The notes under the pieces are model-generated. The model was not told the DNA's origin and made no database searches. It was given only the letters and a program-made list of their open reading frames with translations. From positions 1 to 34,472 of the forward strand of contig NZ_JAIDKI010000154.1 of the NCBI RefSeq assembly GCF_029051885.1: 34,472 bases of DNA, given 5' to 3'. The stretch comes from Muribaculum sp. GTDB lineage: Bacteria > Bacteroidota > Bacteroidia > Bacteroidales > Muribaculaceae. Shown piece by piece: positions 7,340-14,841 of the stretch. The position numbers were made by a program, and so were the translations under genes. Numbering within the stretch: the first letter of the stretch is position 1; the number at the start of each line of letters is the position of its first letter.

Positions 7340-10300
7340 TTAGAACTCGAGTTTGAGGTTGAAGCCGTAGGAGCGGGCAGAGGGCATGTTGAAGATGTCA
7401 AACGCGCCGAGACCGTTCTTGGTAGAGAGGGCGATATCGGGATCGGAGGGGCAATCCTTGTAGATGAAGAAGAGGTTGCGACCTACAGCCGATACAGTGA
7501 GGCCCTTGATGGCACCCTTGAAGAGGTTGCGGAGGGTATAGCTTACCGAAACCTCGCCGAGGCGGAAGTTGGTGGCGTCGTATACATACTCAGATGCAAT
7601 CTGCTGGCCGCCTACAGTGTTGTAGTAGTCCTCGATGGGAACGAGAGTTCCGTGGGCATACATACCGGGCTTGCGGGTCTGTCCGTCGGCCGATACCCAT
7701 GTGAGCTTCTCGGGGTTGGCCTCGTAGGCGAGACGAGCGTCGGCAGTGCGCTTTGAGATACCGGCCTGGTCGAGGTAGGCTTCGGTGAGGGAGATGAACT
7801 TACCGCCGATACGGCCTGAGATAAGGAAGTAGAGCGAGAGGTCTTTCCAGCGAACGGTGTTTGACCAGCCGAGGTTCCACTTGGAGTTCATGTTGCCGAG
7901 GTATACGTAGGATGTGCCTTTGACGGGTGTACCGGCCTGGGGGTCGATGTAGATCGAGCCGTCGGCGTTGCGGCGGAAGTCGAGAGCGTAGATGTCGCCG
8001 TAGGAACCACCTTCTTCATAGCGTACGGCGATAGAGCCGTTGGCGATGAGCTGCTCCATCTTTGAGGGGTTGCCCTGCTCGTCCTTGAAGGTCTTTTCAA
8101 TCTTGTTGTCGTTGTAGGCAACGTTGAATCCTGTCTTCCACATCCAGTCGCGACCGGCGAGGATGTTGTAGGAGATAGAGGTCTCGATACCCTGGTTGCG
8201 GATTGAACCGGTGTTGACGGGCTTGGCCTTACCGCCTGTGGTAGCTGCAATGAAGTAGCTGTTGGTAAGGTTGGTGTTGTAGTAGGTGAGGTCCCAGTTG
8301 AGGTTGCTGTTGAAGAGCGAGATGTCGAAACCGGCCTCAAATGATTTGGACTTTTCGGGGAGGGGGTTGTCGAAGTAGCCGTAGGTAGTGGTAGCGACTG
8401 CGCCGGTGGCGAGGTTGGCCGAACCCTTGGCGAACACTTCGTTGGGGATAGAGTTACCTACCTCAGAGTAAGAGGCGCGGAGCTTGAGGTGGGTGATTAC
8501 CTCGGGGAGTGTGAGATAGCGGTGAACGAGGGTGTTGGCGCCGAGTGACCAGTAGCCGTAGTGGTCGGAAGTGCCACGGTCGGCAAACTGCTTGAACGCG
8601 CGGTACCAGTCGATACGGTAGCTGCCTTCGAGGTAAACCATGTCCTTCCAGCCTACCTGACCGGTGAAGAACCAGCCCTTATCCCAGTTGGATGATTTGC
8701 TGTAGCTTGCGCCATTGCCGCCCGACCAGCGTGCGGTGGGGTCGAAGTAGTTGACGAGAGTAGGCATTCCGCGCATCTGGAGAGGCTCGAAGTATGTGGC
8801 CTGTGTCCAGATTTTCTGAGTGGTACCCTTTACGGTGTGGCCTACCCAACCGGTAGATGCCGATACGGAGAGGGCCTCGGCAAATGTCTTGTTGTAGCTT
8901 GCCATTACGTCGACATACCAGTCGTTGCTTGAATAGATGTCCTGGCCGTAGATACCGAAGTCTTCCATCTGGGCTACGTTCTGTGTGGTGGCGTAGCGGT
9001 TGCTTTCGCCCTGGAACTTGGAGCGGTCGATATTGAGACGAGCCTGTACCATCAGACCGTCGATAATCTGGTAGCTTACTACTGCCGAACCGTAGACGCG
9101 CTCTTCAGTCTGCTGGCCGCGGTTCATGCCTGTGAGCCAGTAGGGGTTGTTGTTGCCGGCCATCGGGTAGGCCCAGATCTGCTGGGGACCTTCGAGCATT
9201 GTACGGCCGATTACAGTCTTTCCTGAATTGTCGAGATAAGAGATGTCGTTAGACTCCCACTGTCCGTTCCAGTTGACATAGTTGTTCTTGTAGTAGTCCA
9301 TGTCGATGTTGCCGGGCACACGGTAGAGGTCGTAGAGGGGGTTCATCACGGTGCCGCCGCCGGGACGGTTCTTGTTTTTGGCGGATACGTAGTTGATAGA
9401 AACGTCAATCTTCAGCTTGTTGTTGATGAGATTGTAGTTCTGGCGGAATGAGAAAGTGTTACGGTTGTAGGAGTTGTTGGGCATCATACCCTGGGAGTTG
9501 GAGTTGGCATACGAGAAGTATGAGCGAACTTTCTCTGTACCTCCGGAGATTGATACCGAGTTGTTCCAGGTGGTGCCGGTGCGGAAGAAGTCGTTGACGT
9601 GGTCAGACGAAGAATTGCGCAGTTTTGCGTTGGCATATGCGAGCTCGGCTTCGGTGTATGTGCCGATTCTCTTGCCCCATGCTCCGAGCGGCATGTTGAT
9701 AGCCTCGCCGGTAGCGGGGTTTACATTGATTTTCGAGCCGTATACGTTCTGGAGCTCGGGAGTAGAGAGGGGCTTGTCGAAGGTTACGTTGGAGTTTACA
9801 GTGATGCTGATAGATCCTTCCTTACCTTTCTTGGTGGTAATCATGAGCACACCGTTGGCAGCAGCGGAGCCGTAGAGTGCGGCAGCGTTGGCGCCCTTGA
9901 GCACGTTGATGCTCTCGATGTCGTCGGGGTTGATGAGCGAGAGGGCGTCGCCACCTTCGGAAGAGCCTGAGTAGCCAAGACCGCTACCGCTGTCCCAGTT
10001 GGACTCGGCCGACTTGCCTACCTGGTTGGTCATAGGTATACCGTCGACAACGATAAGCGGGCTGTTGTTACCCATTACCGATTTGTTACCGCGGAGAAGA
10101 ATCTTGGAAGTACCACCGGCACCACCGGCGCTCTGAGTGATGGTGACACCGGATACCTTACCGTTGAGGGCGTTGGCGAAGTTTGCGTCCTGTACTTTCA
10201 TAAGGTCGTCGCCTTTGATTTCCTGGGTGGCATAGGTGAGTGAAGATTCTTTACGCTTGATACCGAGGGCGGTCACAACCACCTCGTCGAGCATCTTGCT

Positions 10301-10588
10301 GTCCTCCTTGAGGACTACGTGGAGTGGCTGGTCGTTTTCAACTTTAATCTCAGTTGAGGCATAGCCGATGTAGCTGAACACGAGAGTGTTTCCTTTAGCG
10401 GCCTTGATAGAGAAGTTACCGTCGAAGTCTGTGGCAGTACCGTTGGATGTGCCTTTGACCATTACACTGACGCCAATCAGCGGTTCGTCAGTGCCATCTA
10501 AGACTGTTCCTGTCACGGTCATGGGATTTTGTGCCCAGCCGATAAGCGGAAGCAGCATTAACGCAGAAATTAGCAGACGTGTTATCAT
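7340..10588 (-). CDS. SusC/RagA family TonB-dependent outer-membrane transporter
   Basis: This 1082-residue protein has a signal peptide (1-19, ending GWA), a CarboxypepD_reg-like domain at about 24-100 (TVLDGTDEPLIGVSVMVKG), the TonB box/plug junction DEVVVTALGIKRKES, a plug domain to about 240 (PLIVVDGIPM), and a large beta-barrel ending in the aromatic residue FNLKLEF, as expected for Bam-dependent insertion. It imports oligosaccharides together with the downstream SusD. It has no STN signalling domain before the CarboxypepD_reg domain, so it is probably not the transducer for the neighbouring sigma/FecR pair. It is the first gene of the susC-susD-GH85 operon. A 414-base region with candidate promoters and a tandem repeat array precedes it. 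Confidence 0.96.
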   Translation of the reverse strand: MITRLLISALMLLPLIGWAQNPMTVTGTVLDGTDEPLIGVSVMVKGTSNGTATDFDGNFSIKAAKGNTLVFSYIGYASTEIKVENDQPLHVVLKEDSKMLDEVVVTALGIKRKESSLTYATQEIKGDDLMKVQDANFANALNGKVSGVTITQSAGGAGGTSKILLRGNKSVMGNNSPLIVVDGIPMTNQVGKSAESNWDSGSGLGYSGSSEGGDALSLINPDDIESINVLKGANAAALYGSAAANGVLMITTKKGKEGSISITVNSNVTFDKPLSTPELQNVYGSKINVNPATGEAINMPLGAWGKRIGTYTEAELAYANAKLRNSSSDHVNDFFRTGTTWNNSVSISGGTEKVRSYFSYANSNSQGMMPNNSYNRNTFSFRQNYNLINNKLKIDVSINYVSAKNKNRPGGGTVMNPLYDLYRVPGNIDMDYYKNNYVNWNGQWESNDISYLDNSGKTVIGRTMLEGPQQIWAYPMAGNNNPYWLTGMNRGQQTEERVYGSAVVSYQIIDGLMVQARLNIDRSKFQGESNRYATTQNVAQMEDFGIYGQDIYSSNDWYVDVMASYNKTFAEALSVSASTGWVGHTVKGTTQKIWTQATYFEPLQMRGMPTLVNYFDPTARWSGGNGASYSKSSNWDKGWFFTGQVGWKDMVYLEGSYRIDWYRAFKQFADRGTSDHYGYWSLGANTLVHRYLTLPEVITHLKLRASYSEVGNSIPNEVFAKGSANLATGAVATTTYGYFDNPLPEKSKSFEAGFDISLFNSNLNWDLTYYNTNLTNSYFIAATTGGKAKPVNTGSIRNQGIETSISYNILAGRDWMWKTGFNVAYNDNKIEKTFKDEQGNPSKMEQLIANGSIAVRYEEGGSYGDIYALDFRRNADGSIYIDPQAGTPVKGTSYVYLGNMNSKWNLGWSNTVRWKDLSLYFLISGRIGGKFISLTEAYLDQAGISKRTADARLAYEANPEKLTWVSADGQTRKPGMYAHGTLVPIEDYYNTVGGQQIASEYVYDATNFRLGEVSVSYTLRNLFKGAIKGLTVSAVGRNLFFIYKDCPSDPDIALSTKNGLGAFDIFNMPSARSYGFNLKLEF

Positions 10589-10619
10589 GCAAGTTAAATT
10601 GTGATATGGATTAATATTA

Positions 10620-10785
10620 GAATTTTATGGCAAAATTACTTAAGGTGATCAGGGATTTAAAAGGCTAACTTTTTCCGAAGGTGTAGTAAGGAGTTAAATA
10701 CTAACTTTCCGAGTGTCGGTGTCAGGACTTAATAGCAAACTTTTCCAATGGTATGGTCAGATTTTAATCACATGTGAATGCAAAT
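10620..10785 (-). repeat. Imperfect tandem repeat array upstream of susC
   Basis: Four to five degenerate units of 34-37 bases are seen on the plus strand. Units starting at 10654, 10691, 10726 and 10760 share GAnTTAA, then roughly AACTTTnCC, then GGTGTnGTCAG; a weaker unit starts at 10620. Spacings are 34, 37, 35 and 34 bases, about 3.3 helical turns. The array lies 32 to 197 bases before the susC ATG and between two candidate -7 boxes. It may be a multi-site operator; no palindrome or recombination arms were seen. Confidence 0.6.
10631..10638 (-). promoter_or_regulatory. Candidate susC proximal promoter -7 box
   Basis: The minus strand reads TAATTTTG, a full match to the Bacteroidetes TAnnTTTG -7 element, 42 bases before the susC ATG. 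The -33 region is weak (TTTT about 20 bases upstream), consistent with dependence on an activator. Repeat units overlap it. Confidence 0.45.
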
Positions 10786-10788
10786 ATA
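10781..10788 (-). promoter_or_regulatory. Candidate susC distal promoter -7 box
   Basis: The minus strand reads TATATTTG, a full TAnnTTTG match, upstream of the repeat array. No clear TTTG was found at the expected -33 distance. A transcript from here would carry the repeats in a leader of about 190 bases. Confidence 0.25.
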
Positions 10789-10910
10789 ATATTTAATTAT
10801 TAACAGAATTTCACCCATTTAATTTTATTAAAGATAATTAACCTTTAAGGATAATAAAGTTAATTTTTGTGTACGAAACCGATTGCTTTTATGCCCGCGC
10901 TACGAGAAGG

Positions 10911-10957
10911 AGATAAAAATCCCCGGAGCGACGGTTGTCATAACCATCACTCCGGGG
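10911..10957 (-). terminator. Intrinsic terminator of sulfatase gene
   Basis: An 8-base stem CCCCGGAG/CTCCGGGG (10921-10928 with 10950-10957) contains a smaller inner GGTT/AACC stem. On the minus strand it is followed by ATTTTTATCT. It lies 45 bases after the sulfatase stop and separates it from the susC operon. Confidence 0.75.
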
Positions 10958-11002
10958 GGGGAATGTAGTGCAGGCCGCAGATGCGGCTATATGTGTGTGT
11001 CG

Positions 11003-12517
11003 TTACTTCTGGCCGATGTTGTTGACAATCTTGCCTTCGGTCTGTGCGGCGAGACGCTTCTTGAGGTCCTCGAGCACTTCGGGATATTTGTCGGCTACGT
11101 TGGTGAGCTGGGCGGGGTCGTCGATGAGATTGAACAGGGCGTATTCTTTCAGGTTGCCGAGCTCGTTGCCGGTGACGTTGCGGGCTTTGCCTTTGTAGGG
11201 GGGTATCATTACCCAGGGGCCGGTGCGGAATGCTACCTTGCTCTTGGCTTCGATTACGAGGTCTTTGCGGTTGGATGCGCCTTTGCCCATGAATGCGTCG
11301 AGTGTCTCTATTCCGTCGAGTCCGGCGGGGACTTTACCGCCTACCATCCTGGCGAGCGAGGGGAGGAGGTCCATCTGGCATACGAATTCGTCGGAGTTGA
11401 GCGGGGCGATATGTCCTTTCCAGTAGACGAACAGGGGTATGTGTGTGCCGCCGTCGAAGAGGCTGTACTTGCCGCCACGGCGTCCGCCCGTGGGGCTGTG
11501 GTCGCCGACTTTCTTGACAGCCTCGTCGAAGTATCCGTCCTGGAGCACGGGTCCGTTGTCGCTTGAGAAGATAATCATGGTGTTGTCGAGTATGCCCTCT
11601 TTCTCGAGGTGGTCGATAAGCTGACCGACACACCAGTCGGCCTCGACGATTGCATCGCCGCGGGGTCCCATGGTTGTGGCGCCGGCAAAGCGTTCGTGGG
11701 GAGCGCGCGGCACGTGGGGTTCATGAAGTCCGTAGTAGAGGAAGAACGGTGCGTCGGCATGTGCGGTGATATAGTCCTTGACCTTTCCTACGAAGTAGTC
11801 GGCCATATCCTCGTCGCGCCAGCGTGCGGCATGGCCGCCTTTCATGAAGCCTATGCGAGGTATGCCGTTGACGATTGAGTTGTTGTGTCCGTGATGCCAC
11901 TTCATGCGCAGCATTTCGGGGTTGTCGATGGCGTTGGGCTCTCCGGGGAAGTTTTTCTCGTAGTCGACCTCGATGGGGTCGTTTTTGTCGAGGCCCACCA
12001 CGTCGCCGTTTTCAATATATACGGTAGGCACACGGTCGTTGGTTGCGGCAATCAGACATGAATAGTCAAATCCGATTTCGTTTGCTCCGGGTTTTACGGT
12101 CTCGTTCCAGTTGATTTTTCCCTTGCCCATGCCGAGGTGCCATTTTCCGATGGCTCCGGTGGCATATCCTGCCTGACGCATCATTTTGGGTAGTGTGAAC
12201 TCATCCTCGCGGATAATCAGAGGTGCGTCGCCCGGGAGAATCTTGGCATCGGGGTTTTTCCAGGGGTACATGCCGGTCATAAGTGCGTAGCGGCTTGGAG
12301 TGGATGTGGCCGATGTGGCGTAGGCGTTGTTGAAGCATACGCCTCCGCGAGCGAGACGGTCGATGTTGGGTGTGCTGATAGTCTTTGAGCCATAGGCGCT
12401 TACGTCGCCGAAGCCGAGGTCGTCGGCAAGCACAACGATTACGTTGGGCTTGGACTGGGCGGCCATCCAGGCTGCGCCGGCCAGCATGGCCGATACGAAG
12501 CAGGAGAATTTTCGCAT
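11003..12517 (-). CDS. Secreted serine-type sulfatase (S1 family)
   Basis: This 504-residue exported enzyme has a signal peptide (about 1-20, ending WMAAQ). The alkaline-phosphatase-fold metal site begins with PNVIVVLADDLGFGD (Asp32, Asp33). The formylglycine motif is S-T-P-S-R at residues 72-76, so Ser72, not Cys, would be oxidized to formylglycine. The second signature GKWHLGMG and the metal motif FFSSDNGP-like IIFSSDNGPV are present. It hydrolyses sulfate esters, probably on host glycans in the periplasm or at the surface. The radical-SAM maturase needed for a serine-type sulfatase is encoded 100 bases upstream on the same strand. The sulfated substrate cannot be named from sequence; neighbourhood with an N-glycan locus suggests sulfated N-glycan or mucin sugars, but a terminator separates the two. 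Confidence 0.94.
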   Translation of the reverse strand: MRKFSCFVSAMLAGAAWMAAQSKPNVIVVLADDLGFGDVSAYGSKTISTPNIDRLARGGVCFNNAYATSATSTPSRYALMTGMYPWKNPDAKILPGDAPLIIREDEFTLPKMMRQAGYATGAIGKWHLGMGKGKINWNETVKPGANEIGFDYSCLIAATNDRVPTVYIENGDVVGLDKNDPIEVDYEKNFPGEPNAIDNPEMLRMKWHHGHNNSIVNGIPRIGFMKGGHAARWRDEDMADYFVGKVKDYITAHADAPFFLYYGLHEPHVPRAPHERFAGATTMGPRGDAIVEADWCVGQLIDHLEKEGILDNTMIIFSSDNGPVLQDGYFDEAVKKVGDHSPTGGRRGGKYSLFDGGTHIPLFVYWKGHIAPLNSDEFVCQMDLLPSLARMVGGKVPAGLDGIETLDAFMGKGASNRKDLVIEAKSKVAFRTGPWVMIPPYKGKARNVTGNELGNLKEYALFNLIDDPAQLTNVADKYPEVLEDLKKRLAAQTEGKIVNNIGQK

Positions 12518-12592
12518 TGTTTTCAGGATTGGTTTTTGGTTAGAGAATCGTATAGATATATTATATATGACTATTCAGAACGCCGATATGCT

Positions 12593-12606
12593 AAGAGAAT
12601 GTTTAA
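12593..12606. repeat. Intergenic motif AAGAGnnTGTTTAA, copy 1
   Basis: AAGAGAATGTTTAA lies between the anSME stop and the sulfatase start. The same 12 fixed bases occur at 13887-13900 and 34342-34355. With copy 3 the match extends to AAGAGnnTGTTTAATAAT. Confidence 0.5.
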
Positions 12607-12617
12607 TAATATTAATG

Positions 12618-13844
12618 TCAGAATCGCACATTCATCACGTTGGATGGTGGCCGCTGGTTGTCGAGCTCGTTTTTCATGAAGTCCATGTAGGGTGCGACAT
12701 GCTCGAAGAATCTGTGGTAGCCTTCGCAGAGATAATTGAGTCCAGGCTCGCCGTCGGCGGTTACGGCAAATCGGTTTTTGGGGCATTCGCCGTTGCAGGC
12801 GAACAGATATTTGCACCGGCGGCACTGGCCGGGTAGACGGTCGTATTTGTCGGTGCCGAATTTCTGCTGGCGCTCGCTGTACATCATCTCGACGAGTGTC
12901 TTTTCGCGGATGTTGCCGAGCTTGTATTCGGGAAATACAAAGTGGTCGCAGGCGTATACGTCGCCGTTGAATTCCATCACGCCGGCATGGCCGCAGGTGC
13001 GCGCCATGGTGCATACACCCGGCTGTACGCCGACCCAGTTGGCAAGCGTGGAGTCGAACAGCTGGATGAAGTATTGGCCGACATCGTTTTTGACCCATTC
13101 GTCGAAGATGGTACACAGAAATTCGCCCCACTGCTCGGGCGATACCGAGAAGTCGGCCAGGGGTGCTTCGGGAGCATCCATCGGCGATGCCAGGGAGCGG
13201 CCGTCGGTGTGGGGTATGATGCGCTCGACAATGGGGGTGAACTGTATGTAGCGGCACTCGATTTCCTTGAAGAAGTGGTAGAAGTCGAGCGGATAGTCGG
13301 CGTTGAAGTCGTTGACCACGGCCAGGGCATTCCATTCGACACCATGTTTTTTCAGCAGGTTGATACCGCGCATCACCTTGTGGAACGATGGCGCTCCGAT
13401 GTTGTTGCGGCGGTACTCGTCGTGAAATTCCTGCGGGCCGTCGACCGAGACGCCTACAAGCCAGTTGTTGTCCTTGAAGAAGCGGCACCACTCGTCGGTA
13501 AGCAGTGTGCCGTTGGTCTGGATGGAGTTGTCGATTACCAGTCCGCCGCCATATTTTCTCTGTAGCTCGATTACCTTTTTATAGAATGACAGAGGCCTCA
13601 TGAGGGTCTCGCCGCCGTGCCAGCTGAATAGAATCTGCGGCATAGACTGCGACTCGATATACATCTTTATGAATCGCTCGAGCATGTCGTCGGACATGAT
13701 ATGCCTGCGGTCGGCCGATGCGTCTTTGTAGAGATTTTTCTTCTCGAGGTAGTAGCAGTATTTGCAGGCAAGGTTGCATGCCGATCCGGCAGGCTTGGTC
13801 ATGATGTAAAGAGGACGGGCAAAGGGGGTCAGGACTTGTTCCAT
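12618..13844 (-). CDS. Anaerobic sulfatase-maturating radical SAM enzyme (anSME)
   Basis: This 408-residue protein has the radical SAM [4Fe-4S] motif C-x3-C-x2-C (Cys23, Cys27, Cys30 in SACNLACKYCYY), the following SWHGGETLMRP and QTNGTLL motifs, and a SPASM-type C-terminal half with cysteine clusters in CGHAGVMEFNGDVYACDHF and CRRCKYLFACNGECPKNRF that bind two auxiliary clusters. Length and motifs match AtsB/anSME enzymes. They convert the active-site Ser or Cys of sulfatases to formylglycine in the cytoplasm without oxygen. The serine-type sulfatase is the next gene downstream, so this is most likely its dedicated maturase, though one anSME can serve all sulfatases of a genome. The 100-base gap upstream holds a long palindrome. 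Confidence 0.94.
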   Translation of the reverse strand: MEQVLTPFARPLYIMTKPAGSACNLACKYCYYLEKKNLYKDASADRRHIMSDDMLERFIKMYIESQSMPQILFSWHGGETLMRPLSFYKKVIELQRKYGGGLVIDNSIQTNGTLLTDEWCRFFKDNNWLVGVSVDGPQEFHDEYRRNNIGAPSFHKVMRGINLLKKHGVEWNALAVVNDFNADYPLDFYHFFKEIECRYIQFTPIVERIIPHTDGRSLASPMDAPEAPLADFSVSPEQWGEFLCTIFDEWVKNDVGQYFIQLFDSTLANWVGVQPGVCTMARTCGHAGVMEFNGDVYACDHFVFPEYKLGNIREKTLVEMMYSERQQKFGTDKYDRLPGQCRRCKYLFACNGECPKNRFAVTADGEPGLNYLCEGYHRFFEHVAPYMDFMKNELDNQRPPSNVMNVRF

Positions 13845-13883
13845 ACGGTGGGGCGGATGTTAGAAGGGTGTAGGTATATCTGA

Positions 13884-13921
13884 GAGAAGAGCGTGTTTAA
13901 CGGATTAAACACGCTCTTCTC
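13884..13921. terminator. Perfect 17-bp palindromic hairpin between GDPD and anSME
   Basis: Arms of 17 bases (13884-13900 and 13905-13921) are perfectly complementary around the loop CGGA. It lies 23 bases after the GDPD stop and 39 bases before the anSME ATG. There is no U-run on either strand. The left arm contains AAGAGCGTGTTTAA, a copy of the motif also found at 12593 and 34342. It may act as a terminator, processing site or operator. Confidence 0.55.
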
Positions 13922-13944
13922 CTATAACGTAGCGTCGTAGGGGT

Positions 13945-14742
13945 TTATTTCTTCTTTTTCTTGGAAGTCTTGGTGGTTTTGTTGCTGTCGGCAAGCATCT
14001 TCTGTACTCTTTCCGGATAGTTGGTGGTGATGTAGTCGACGCCGTGGTCGATGAAGAACTGTATGTCCTCAGGCTCGTCGACAGTCCATACGTTGACTTT
14101 CAGTCCGAGTTTCTGGGCTTCCTTGATCCATTCGGGATGCTCGCGCAGAGCCTTTATCGAGTAGTCCATGCCGGCGAGGCCGAGCTTCTTGATTTTTTTC
14201 GGAGCGAGGTCGCCGTCGAGATAGTAGATAGGCACTCCTACGGGGAGCAGTTTCTTGAATGCCATGCAGGCGTTGATGGAGAATGCTATGATGTCGGTGC
14301 GTTTGAGCAGATTATACTTCTTCAGCGCGTCGACAATCTTTGCGGCCATCTCGTCTTCGCGCGAGGGGTCCATGAGCGACTTCATCTCGAGTACCACACG
14401 GGTCTTGGGATGGTTGGAGCATTCGGCGAGGTATTCGTCGAGGGTGGGCACGGTCTCACCGTTGTCGAGGCGTATCTGCTGCACCTTGGCATAGGAGTCT
14501 TTTTCGAAATGTGCTCCCTTGAATTTGCGGTCGTGGTTTACGACAAGCTGTCCGTCGGCCAACATCCATACGTCAAACTCAGAGCCGTATACTCCTACCG
14601 AGTCGGCTTTTACAAGCGATCTGATTGAATTCTGCGCCGAGCCGGGAGCAGTCCAGTAGCCACGGTGGGCTACAACTTCCTGGGCTGATACCGCTCCGGC
14701 GAAGAGTGCTAGAGCTGCGCTGATTATTGCAATGCGTTTCAT
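13945..14742 (-). CDS. Exported glycerophosphodiester phosphodiesterase
   Basis: This 265-residue protein has a signal peptide (1-20, ending GAVSA) and a compact GDPD TIM barrel. Expected catalytic residues are visible: His26-Arg27-Gly28 in VVAHRGYW, metal ligands Glu55 and Asp57 in GSEFDVWML, His70 in VVNHD, Glu119 in VVLEMKS, and the late Trp in VNVWTVDEPEDI. The C-terminus is an unusual lysine-rich tail (about 15 residues). The enzyme cleaves deacylated phospholipids to an alcohol and sn-glycerol-3-phosphate in the periplasm. The upstream genes glpT, glpC, glpB and glpA on the same strand give an uptake and oxidation route for the product, which strongly supports the role. Confidence 0.92.
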   Translation of the reverse strand: MKRIAIISAALALFAGAVSAQEVVAHRGYWTAPGSAQNSIRSLVKADSVGVYGSEFDVWMLADGQLVVNHDRKFKGAHFEKDSYAKVQQIRLDNGETVPTLDEYLAECSNHPKTRVVLEMKSLMDPSREDEMAAKIVDALKKYNLLKRTDIIAFSINACMAFKKLLPVGVPIYYLDGDLAPKKIKKLGLAGMDYSIKALREHPEWIKEAQKLGLKVNVWTVDEPEDIQFFIDHGVDYITTNYPERVQKMLADSNKTTKTSKKKKK

Positions 14743-14841
14743 TTAGAGATGATATTGTATTTAGTGTGAGTGTATATTATTATGATGCGCGAAAGGCTCG
14801 ATGTACTAAACCGGAGGTCATAAAATATACACTTTTTTTAT

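Noticed and set aside
10589..11002. Phase-variable invertible promoter upstream of susC
   Set aside because: No pair of long inverted repeats flanking a promoter was seen and there is no site-specific recombinase gene nearby; the repeats present are direct.
12571..13491. Open frame of 306 codons overlapping the anSME gene in another minus-strand frame
   Set aside because: Composition is dominated by Arg, His, Pro and Gln, typical of a shifted frame; the overlapping frame has all radical SAM motifs.
14769..14833. Inverted repeat with seven T residues between the GDPD and glpT genes
   Set aside because: The T-run follows the stem on the plus strand, where no gene ends; the loop is 45 bases, so it is not a credible terminator for the minus-strand genes.
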